Of a DNA stretch of 56,841 nt, positions 50,290 to 56,841 are shown one piece after another (position 1 is the stretch's first letter; each line of letters starts with the position of its first letter). The stretch is taken from the IMG/VR virus record IMGVR_UViG_3300046455_000283, positions 1 to 56,841 of that record. One strand, written 5' to 3'. The stretch comes from a virus. The position numbers and the translations under genes were made by a program. A model generated the notes under the pieces. It was not told where the DNA came from and made no database searches. It saw only the letters and a program-made list of their open reading frames with translations.

Positions 50290-53200
50290 TTGGCTGCGTA
50301 TGATCTCGGCACCGCCCGAGGCAGAATCGAAATTGATGCGTCTACCCTAGGACGATCGTCGGCTGCTCTGCAAAGTGTAGGCCGTGCCATGATCGGTGTG
50401 GGGATCCTTGCCGCAGCAGGCTTCGGCGCAGCTGTCGTTTCTGCTGCTAAGTTCGAGGAACAGCTTTCTCGGTTCAAGGCGGTTACCGATACTCCTACGA
50501 AGTCGATGGAGGCTATTCGTCAGAAAGCTCTCCAGCTTGGTCGAGATTCTGCGTTCGGTGCTCAGCAGGTCGTTGAGGGATTCGTTGAGTTAGGTAAGGC
50601 TGGTCTAACTGCTCAAGACATCCTCAAGGGTGTGGGTGACGCAGCAGTTGACTTGGCTGGTGCCGGTGAGTTGGACATGGCTCGTTCGACGGAAATCCTC
50701 GTCAACGCCATGCGTACCTTCAAGATTCCTGCCGAGGGTGCAGTTATTGTCGCAGACCGCTTAGCGGGTGCGGCTAACGCATCAACTTCTGAGGTTGACG
50801 ATCTCGCAGTATCATTGCGCTACGCGGGACCGGTTGCAGCAGCAGCTGGTATTAGCTTCGGTGACTTGACAACGATGCTTGCAGTCTTCGCTAACGTTGG
50901 TATCAAGGGTTCAACGGCTGGTACTACTCTTCGTGGTATCATCTTGGGTCTGGCGGCACCAAGTAAGAAGGCTAGCGATACCATGAAGGATCTGGGTATC
51001 GTCACGGCAGACGGTGCTAATATCCTCTTCGATGCCACGGGCAAGATGAAGCCTCTGGGGGATGTCTTTCAGATTCTCCAGGATAAGACTAAGGGTCTTA
51101 GCAATTCACAGCGGATTGCTGCTTTCAACGCGATCTTCCAGCGCCGAGCTATTGCCGGTGCGGTAGAGGCAGCAGTCCAGGGTAAAGATGGCTTCGAGGC
51201 CATGAACAAGCAAATCGGCAACGTCACAGCTCACCAGGTGCTGAAGACGAAGCTGGATAACCTTGCCGGTTCGTTTAAGATCTTGAAGTCCAGCATTGAG
51301 ACCTTGTTGATCTCTGCTGGTTCTCCTATCCAGAAAACCCTGAAGAACTGGGTTGATGGAATTCGAGAGGTTGTTAACTGGATAGCGAAGTTGAGTCCTC
51401 AGACTCTTTCGTTAATCACCAATATCTTGGGGATTGCTGCAGTTATCCTTATTGCTGCCGGTAGCTTCTTCTGGATTGTCGGCAAGATGATGCAGATGTA
51501 TCGCATCGCTAAGGATCTGATCGCAGCCATCAGGTTGTTCTCTGCAGCTATGAAAGTGTTGGGGCTTAGTTTCCTGACTAACCCGATCTTCCTAATTATT
51601 GCTGGTCTTGTCCTACTCGGCATCGCCTTCTACCTATTGTACACTCGGGTCAAGGGATTCCGAGAGTTTATCGACGGAGTCTGGCAGTTCTTGCAGAAGG
51701 GTGCTAAGGATGCTTGGCATATCCTTGAGCCTATTCTTGGCGCTATCGGGGATGCCTTCGCAGCGGTGTGGGAGGTAGCACAACCGGCTATCGAGGCTCT
51801 AGTCAAGTTCTTTACCGAAGAGGTTGAGCCTAAGCTCAGTAAGATCTTCAACACCATCGCTGAGAATTGGAGACTCTTTGCTACTGTCTTCGGTGGTCCT
51901 ATTGGGATTGTTATTGCTCACTTCAACACCCTCAAGGACATTGTCACAGAAGTCTTTAACTTCATCGTCAACAACTGGAAGACTCTAGCAGCAATTGTCT
52001 TCCTGCCCTTGCTCGGTCCTATCGGCTTGGTAATTGGTGCCTTGCATCTCTTTGGCGCTAGCTGGGGTAAGATCTGGGATGGCATTGTTGGGGTTGTTAA
52101 AGGTGCCCTCAATATCCTGGAACCCTTCTGGGATGTCATTGCTGGCACATTTATCATCCCGATCCTCGAGGCTGCGTGGACTCAGGTCAAGGAAACCATT
52201 AGCGGAGTCTTGTCTATCATCAGCGGTTTGATCGACATCTTCGTCGGAGTCTTCACTGGTAACTGGGAAGAAGCCTGGCAAGGTCTGAAGGATGTCGTCT
52301 CAGGCGTATGGCGGATTATCTTGGCAGTTGTCCGAGGTGCCTTCAGTCAGATCTTGGCTTTGTTCCGCACTGCGCTGAAGATTATCCCTCTCCTTTGGGA
52401 CTTGGCTTGGAAAGCCCTCACCGCTGTTGTCGGGTTTGTGTGGGATACAATCGTCAGCTTGGTGGAGAATGCGTTCAATATGCTGGTGGATGTCATCAGC
52501 AGTGGCGCTCAGATGCTTGGAGACTTGATCGTTGGGGCTTTCGATGCGTTCTTGAGTTTCATGGAGGCTTTGCCCGGACGAGTCGGTTACGCCATCGGAT
52601 TTATTATTGGATTCTTTCTCTCTCTGCCTCAACGGATTGGTGAGTTCCTTGCCGAGGTCATCCCGATCCTGGTTAACTGGGGTCTCGATATGGCGGCGAA
52701 GGCCCTGCAGATCGGTCTCGATATCCTGACGTCGATTGGGCAGTTCCTTATTCAGCTCCCAGGGCAAGTGGCAAACTGGCTTGCGCAGACAATCACCTCG
52801 ATCGTTAACTTCATTGCCGACGCGATCCCTCGAGCCCTGAGGTTTGGTGCGGACTTTATTAGTGCCATCATCAACTTCATCAGTCAGTTGCCTGGGCGAC
52901 TCTGGGGTTACTTTGTTACTATCGTTAACAACGTCGGTGAGTTCGTTGGTAATGCGGTAGCGAAGGCAGCACAGTTTGGAGCAGACTTCTTCAACTGGAT
53001 TGTCAACAGCATCACCGGATTGCCTGGGAAGGTTGGAGAAATCCTCGACAAGGTCATCGAGGCCATCAAGAGGGCCATTACTGGAGCATTCAACGCAGTT
53101 AAAGACTTTGCTGAAGGTCTCTGGGAAGGCTTCAAGGATGGTCTTGGTATCAGTTCGCCTTCGTACATTGAGAAGGCAGCAGATGCTATCGTTGAGAACT

Positions 53201-53460
53201 TAGCTAGAAATGCTAAGAAACTCAAGCAACATGTCAGTACCATGCAGAATCTAAGTGCAGGGATTCCTAAGCAACTTGCGTTGAATCCAGCATTGGCCGT
53301 TGGAGCTGGCGCCGTACACATCACAGCCCCTCCGGTAACACCGCAAGTAACCGTGACTGCCCCACCAGTCCAAGCAGATCACATCGAGATTAACACCCAC
53401 ACTGATGCTGATCCGGAAGAGATTGTAAGGGCCTATACCTTCGCTAAGAGGTTGCGATAA
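50290..53460 (+). CDS. Tape measure protein
   Basis: A 1,056-residue protein with TTG start. N-terminal ~300 residues match the TP901-type tape-measure domain ('FEEQLSRFKAVTDTPTKSMEAIRQ'); the middle has many long hydrophobic segments (from ~370 on) with a Trp-rich repeat pattern; the C-terminus is Pro/Val-rich and ends at the Dit start. It sets tail length and probably inserts in the membrane. Confidence 0.92.
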   Translation: MAAYDLGTARGRIEIDASTLGRSSAALQSVGRAMIGVGILAAAGFGAAVVSAAKFEEQLSRFKAVTDTPTKSMEAIRQKALQLGRDSAFGAQQVVEGFVELGKAGLTAQDILKGVGDAAVDLAGAGELDMARSTEILVNAMRTFKIPAEGAVIVADRLAGAANASTSEVDDLAVSLRYAGPVAAAAGISFGDLTTMLAVFANVGIKGSTAGTTLRGIILGLAAPSKKASDTMKDLGIVTADGANILFDATGKMKPLGDVFQILQDKTKGLSNSQRIAAFNAIFQRRAIAGAVEAAVQGKDGFEAMNKQIGNVTAHQVLKTKLDNLAGSFKILKSSIETLLISAGSPIQKTLKNWVDGIREVVNWIAKLSPQTLSLITNILGIAAVILIAAGSFFWIVGKMMQMYRIAKDLIAAIRLFSAAMKVLGLSFLTNPIFLIIAGLVLLGIAFYLLYTRVKGFREFIDGVWQFLQKGAKDAWHILEPILGAIGDAFAAVWEVAQPAIEALVKFFTEEVEPKLSKIFNTIAENWRLFATVFGGPIGIVIAHFNTLKDIVTEVFNFIVNNWKTLAAIVFLPLLGPIGLVIGALHLFGASWGKIWDGIVGVVKGALNILEPFWDVIAGTFIIPILEAAWTQVKETISGVLSIISGLIDIFVGVFTGNWEEAWQGLKDVVSGVWRIILAVVRGAFSQILALFRTALKIIPLLWDLAWKALTAVVGFVWDTIVSLVENAFNMLVDVISSGAQMLGDLIVGAFDAFLSFMEALPGRVGYAIGFIIGFFLSLPQRIGEFLAEVIPILVNWGLDMAAKALQIGLDILTSIGQFLIQLPGQVANWLAQTITSIVNFIADAIPRALRFGADFISAIINFISQLPGRLWGYFVTIVNNVGEFVGNAVAKAAQFGADFFNWIVNSITGLPGKVGEILDKVIEAIKRAITGAFNAVKDFAEGLWEGFKDGLGISSPSYIEKAADAIVENLARNAKKLKQHVSTMQNLSAGIPKQLALNPALAVGAGAVHITAPPVTPQVTVTAPPVQADHIEINTHTDADPEEIVRAYTFAKRLR

Positions 53461-54350
53461 TGGCAAATCCTGGTGACGCAGTTTCCCAAGATGGACAGTA
53501 TGAGTTCTGGAACCCGAATGGGCAATCCGTTCTCATGGGTGCAGCTACTCCTATCCGAGTGCTTACCGTCGATGGACTCTTAGGTCTTGCCGACATCAAC
53601 AGCCTTCAGAGTGATCGATCCAATGCTCATGGTGCTTTCTATGGAGGCCCAGAGTTTATGAAGGGTCGCACGATCACGATAGAAATTGGGCTCGAAGAGG
53701 ATGATAACGAAGCAGTCGAAGCACTCATCGACCGTTTCCATGCAACCTTTCAACCCTCGGCGGGTGTGGGATACCTGCACATGAAGCGAAGGAATAAGCA
53801 GAAGCGAGTACTCTTCTGTAAGGTTCGACGCTCTATGTTCAAGGGTGAGTACCAGGTTACTCAAGGTTTAGCTATGGGTGCCATCGAACTCTTCGCTGCA
53901 GATCCTCGGATCTATGATGCAGATGCCCATACCTACCGAGTAGCTCCAGTTTCGATCTTTACTGGGCGTACTTATAACTTAACTTACGACTATACCTATG
54001 GTGGGGTTGGAGCTATCCAATCTTTGCTTATCAGCCATATCGGTAACATCCCAATGTATCCGGTAGTAAGAATCTTTGGTCCTTGTAAAGACCCTCGCAT
54101 CGAGAATATTACCACGAACCAGTCAGTTGACCTGGTAATAACTCTAGCATCAGGGCAGTACATCGAGTTGGATATGGATGTTCACTCAGCGTTGATCAAT
54201 GGTGAGTCGGCACACCGAGCAAGTGTTGATGGGAGAAGCCAATGGTGGGCTCTACTCCCGGGAGTAAACGAGATTCGTTTCTTCAACTACGGAACACAAA
54301 CAACCTGCTATGCTGAAGTTGATTGGCGTTCAGCATGGGCCAACGGATAA
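53460..54350 (+). CDS. Distal tail protein (Dit-like)
   Basis: A 296-residue beta protein just after the tape measure, with 'QGLAMGAIELFAADPRIYD' typical of Dit/minor tail N-terminal domains. It joins the tube to the hub and fibres. Confidence 0.7.
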   Translation: MANPGDAVSQDGQYEFWNPNGQSVLMGAATPIRVLTVDGLLGLADINSLQSDRSNAHGAFYGGPEFMKGRTITIEIGLEEDDNEAVEALIDRFHATFQPSAGVGYLHMKRRNKQKRVLFCKVRRSMFKGEYQVTQGLAMGAIELFAADPRIYDADAHTYRVAPVSIFTGRTYNLTYDYTYGGVGAIQSLLISHIGNIPMYPVVRIFGPCKDPRIENITTNQSVDLVITLASGQYIELDMDVHSALINGESAHRASVDGRSQWWALLPGVNEIRFFNYGTQTTCYAEVDWRSAWANG

Positions 54351-54359
54351 GGAGCTAGA

Positions 54360-55406
54360 ATGGCCGTCAGAAACCCACCCCTGCACATCCAGGCTGGCAG
54401 TTATACAGCTGAGAATGATCGACTGTTGATTGACAGCATCTGGACAGTTGAGGGCACCATTAAGGCAGGAGATCTCCTGGTAACTGCTGCAGGAGGTATG
54501 AATGTCAATGTCTCAGCTGGGACTGTAGTTGTCGAGGGGGATAACTCTGCGGTCCAGGGCAGTTATCTTTGTCGAGCTGACACCTCTCAAGGGCTTACCA
54601 TTGCTACGGCTAGTGGTAGCAACCCTCGCAAGGACATCATCGTTGCTGAAGTCTTAGACAATGCCTATGGTATTGCTGGAGATCTTTGGCAATTAAGAGT
54701 CATTGCAGGAAACCCTGCAGCTTCACCAGCAGAACCAGCGCTTCCCAACACAGCAGTCAAGTTGGCGGTGATAGATGTACCTACTAGTGCAGTGTCTATT
54801 GCTAGCGGTAACATCACCAACGTAGACTTCTATCACGCCTTTGGACCTGGTGCTGGTCCAGTCCCGATCAACTCCTTGTTCGCCTTGCCGCCTTCCCCTT
54901 GGGCTGGGTTGACTGTCATTGACAAGACGACTGGAGCTATGTACTACTGGACGGGGTCTGCCTGGTTAGCATGCATCAGTGAGATTCCACACATGGATGT
55001 ATCTCGTATTGTTCCTACGGCTGCTTTCAATGTTAGTGGAACGGCTTATGCGGACTGGCCTTCGGTTGGGGCTGGAGGACCGTGTCAAGTAGTTAACTTC
55101 TACAAGTCTCGAGCTGACACAAAGCTCATCTTTACCGCTGAAGGTGATGGGTATGCAGTGAACGGGGCGGGTCACCGCTATACTTTGGCAGTTAACTATG
55201 GTGCCGGTGATGTGGAGTTAACTCGATGGTGGGATTCTGGGTTGAATGTTCATGCTCACCATGGGGGAAGTCGAGCGGTCTCCGGTATTGGCGTCGGTAG
55301 CAAAACGGTTACACTGAGAATCAAAACTGATGCCGCTGCGGGTATTACGGCTTGGCAATGTGATACTCAGACTACTTGGAGTCTTAAGGTTGAGGAGGTC
55401 ATGTAA
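54360..55406 (+). CDS. Minor tail protein
   Basis: A 348-residue protein; 'WTVEGTIKAGDLLVTAAGGMNVNVSAG' at the N-terminus is common in actinophage minor tail proteins, and 'VIDKTTGAMYYWTGSAWL' precedes a C-terminal beta domain that may bind the receptor. Confidence 0.7.
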   Translation: MAVRNPPLHIQAGSYTAENDRLLIDSIWTVEGTIKAGDLLVTAAGGMNVNVSAGTVVVEGDNSAVQGSYLCRADTSQGLTIATASGSNPRKDIIVAEVLDNAYGIAGDLWQLRVIAGNPAASPAEPALPNTAVKLAVIDVPTSAVSIASGNITNVDFYHAFGPGAGPVPINSLFALPPSPWAGLTVIDKTTGAMYYWTGSAWLACISEIPHMDVSRIVPTAAFNVSGTAYADWPSVGAGGPCQVVNFYKSRADTKLIFTAEGDGYAVNGAGHRYTLAVNYGAGDVELTRWWDSGLNVHAHHGGSRAVSGIGVGSKTVTLRIKTDAAAGITAWQCDTQTTWSLKVEEVM

Positions 55407-56080
55407 TGGCTGGTGCTGCATCAAACTTTCCGTTTGACTATGATGTGCTGGCAATCCCTCGACCCGGAGACTTTGAGGACATTGTCAAACACTCTGATCA
55501 ACATGCCTCAGCGAACAATGGGCTCATGGCAGTCCAGCACTACATCGGGAGGCTTAACGATTTAACTTCCACTACGGTGACGGGGAAGTTGGCATTGCAC
55601 CAAGCCGATCTGACTCAACACTCGAGTGGACGATTGCTCAATAGTGTGGTACTTCAAAGTCCTCTTGCCCTTACTGGAGGTACCTTTGCCGGGGCTACTG
55701 TCCCGAGTACTCCAGTAGCTATTCCTGAGTTGTCCATCGGACTTCAAGTAAGTACTCGACCTTTCTTTCTTGAGTTGATGGTCGATTCTCTGAACTGTAA
55801 TGCTATCGCTGCAGGTGAGATGCAGTACTTCGGGATCCGAGACATGACCACTGGTAGTGCAGTAGCTCTTCCCCAAGAATCCTGGAAGTCAGTTCCACCC
55901 ACTACTGACTATCGTTCTTACTACCTCAAGTGGGGTCCTATCACGGCACCTTCGGGTAATAGGAACTACCGCCTGTACTGGACTCACACCAACTCAGCTC
56001 GAACTTGTAACATCTACGCAAGTACTCCAAATGCCCTAATTCCTGGTTCTCTGATTGTTCTCAACGCAGTGGAGTCTTAA
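55406..56080 (+). CDS. Minor tail protein
   Basis: A 224-residue protein. N-terminal 'DVLAIPRPGDFEDIVKHSDQH' and a helix then a beta domain. One-base overlaps with both neighbours. Tail-tip subunit; function unknown. Confidence 0.6.
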   Translation: MAGAASNFPFDYDVLAIPRPGDFEDIVKHSDQHASANNGLMAVQHYIGRLNDLTSTTVTGKLALHQADLTQHSSGRLLNSVVLQSPLALTGGTFAGATVPSTPVAIPELSIGLQVSTRPFFLELMVDSLNCNAIAAGEMQYFGIRDMTTGSAVALPQESWKSVPPTTDYRSYYLKWGPITAPSGNRNYRLYWTHTNSARTCNIYASTPNALIPGSLIVLNAVES

Positions 56081-56841
56081 TGCCTGTCGAACTTGGGTTG
56101 CAACAAGCTTACGGAACCAACACGCAGAACATCGATAAGATGGCGTTGGCTGGAGCGAAGTGGGTTCGTGTCAACTTAGACTTGGCCGGGGTCTATGCCA
56201 CACAGGCTGCCTATAACGCAGACACTCCTAACTATAACACTTCGTTTGGAAACCTTGTTACTCTTGTGAACTACATCCATTCCAAGAGTATGAAGGTGTT
56301 GATGTGCGCCGCCTACAACCCAGGCTGGTTAGGTTCTTACCATGGTGCACCTAGTGATAACACCATCTGGGCAAGGATGCTTCGACGCGCAGTACGAGAC
56401 ATGCCTACAGTTGAGGCATGGGAGATCTGGAATGAACCAAACAACCCCACATTCTGGGCTAACCCCAATTTTGTGGCCTATCGCCAACTGCTTCGAGCCA
56501 CTATCTTAGATATGCGTGCTCAGCAATCAACCTGCTTCATCATGCCGGCTGGCCTTTCGGCATGGGGAGCATGCTCTAACCAGACTCCCAGTACCTATAA
56601 CTACACCTTCGATGCTGGTATAGCACCGGGAGGACCAGGTATCAACGTCGCTACCTTCTGGTGGGGCATGTTCGATGCTACGGATGGTATCGTCGGGGGT
56701 ACCACTGCGGGTACTCCTTACGTCAACGCGTACACAGTCCATGCATACACTACGGCCGCTGGGTTGCCTACCCAGTTAGACTTCGAAAATCAACTCATGC
56801 ACGCAGGTACTAAACTGCCTGGAGTCGGTGACCCTGCGGTG
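56080..56841 (+). CDS. Tail protein, N-terminal glycosidase part (partial)
   Basis: The start (TAATG overlap) of the 940-residue protein completed at 1-2243. It forms most of a clan GH-A-like barrel: 'WVRVNLDL', 'MKVLMCAAY', and 'EIWNEPN' with E119 as acid/base. No signal peptide, as expected for a virion protein. The frame continues in register across the circular junction. Confidence 0.85.
   Translation, partial: MPVELGLQQAYGTNTQNIDKMALAGAKWVRVNLDLAGVYATQAAYNADTPNYNTSFGNLVTLVNYIHSKSMKVLMCAAYNPGWLGSYHGAPSDNTIWARMLRRAVRDMPTVEAWEIWNEPNNPTFWANPNFVAYRQLLRATILDMRAQQSTCFIMPAGLSAWGACSNQTPSTYNYTFDAGIAPGGPGINVATFWWGMFDATDGIVGGTTAGTPYVNAYTVHAYTTAAGLPTQLDFENQLMHAGTKLPGVGDPAV
56660..56841. repeat. 182-bp repeat of the window start
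   Basis: Bases 56660-56841 equal 1-182 except for A at 56787 against G at 128, a silent change (GAA/GAG). It shows that the sequence closes on itself at 56,659 bp. Confidence 0.97.

Noticed and set aside
1-56841. Integrase, lysogeny repressor or CRISPR array
   Set aside because: No recombinase signature, no classic repressor and no regularly spaced long repeats were found anywhere in the window.

Overview
The window is a complete, circularly closing genome of a tailed phage, probably a siphovirus of an actinobacterium. Its last 182 bases repeat the first 182 with one silent mismatch, so the unit genome is 56,659 bp and the gene cut by the window ends is one gene (56080 to the end, then 1-2243). 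The siphovirus call rests on the terminase, portal, scaffold and capsid genes, the connectors, a paired-frame tail chaperone and a 1,056-residue tape measure. The actinobacterial host is inferred from a WhiB-like protein. I see no integrase or lysogeny repressor, so a lytic lifestyle is likely.

Layout. (1) Late genes read rightward from a promoter at 29675 through an unusual ~290-nt structured leader. They run through tail fibres, endolysin and small membrane proteins (30003-37869), terminase, portal and head (37862-46435), tail (46436-56841) and, across the ends, to the tail hub and a holin-like gene (1-4216). They stop at a pair of inverted repeats at 4221-4307. (2) Leftward genes run from 20348 to 4424 in several short operons. 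They hold a WhiB-like protein, zinc-ribbon and membrane mini-proteins, an SNF2 helicase, a nucleotide cassette (dNMP kinase, dCTPase/dUTPase-like pyrophosphatase, two thymidylate-synthase-superfamily enzymes, dCMP deaminase), a UDG-polymerase A fusion, a Cas4-like nuclease, a Sak4-like recombinase, an SSB-like protein and a VRR-NUC nuclease. (3) A rightward early region starts at 20494 with a primase-helicase. (4) Between about 24.6 and 28.9 kb lies an odd accessory block of tiny genes.

Promoters are very uniform: TTGACN, a spacer of exactly 17, then a TANNNT-type hexamer. Where no Shine-Dalgarno sequence exists, the start codon usually sits exactly 6 nt after the -10, so these mRNAs should be leaderless.

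The strongest oddities are in 24.6-28.9 kb. Two blocks (26311-26656 and 27604-28664) have coding strands with no GG and no GT, and only one AG. Every G but one is therefore in a (C/T)G(A/C) context, and the encoded proteins contain no Gly, Val or Trp. The rule follows the coding strand when transcription direction flips. Between the two divergent genes lies a mirror-symmetric promoter pair with a CRP-like palindrome at its exact centre, and the same palindrome lies upstream of a paralogue at 25216. The second main lead is the nucleotide cassette. It resembles T4's hydroxymethylcytosine pathway, and both synthase paralogues carry Asp where thymidylate synthase has the dUMP-reading Asn.
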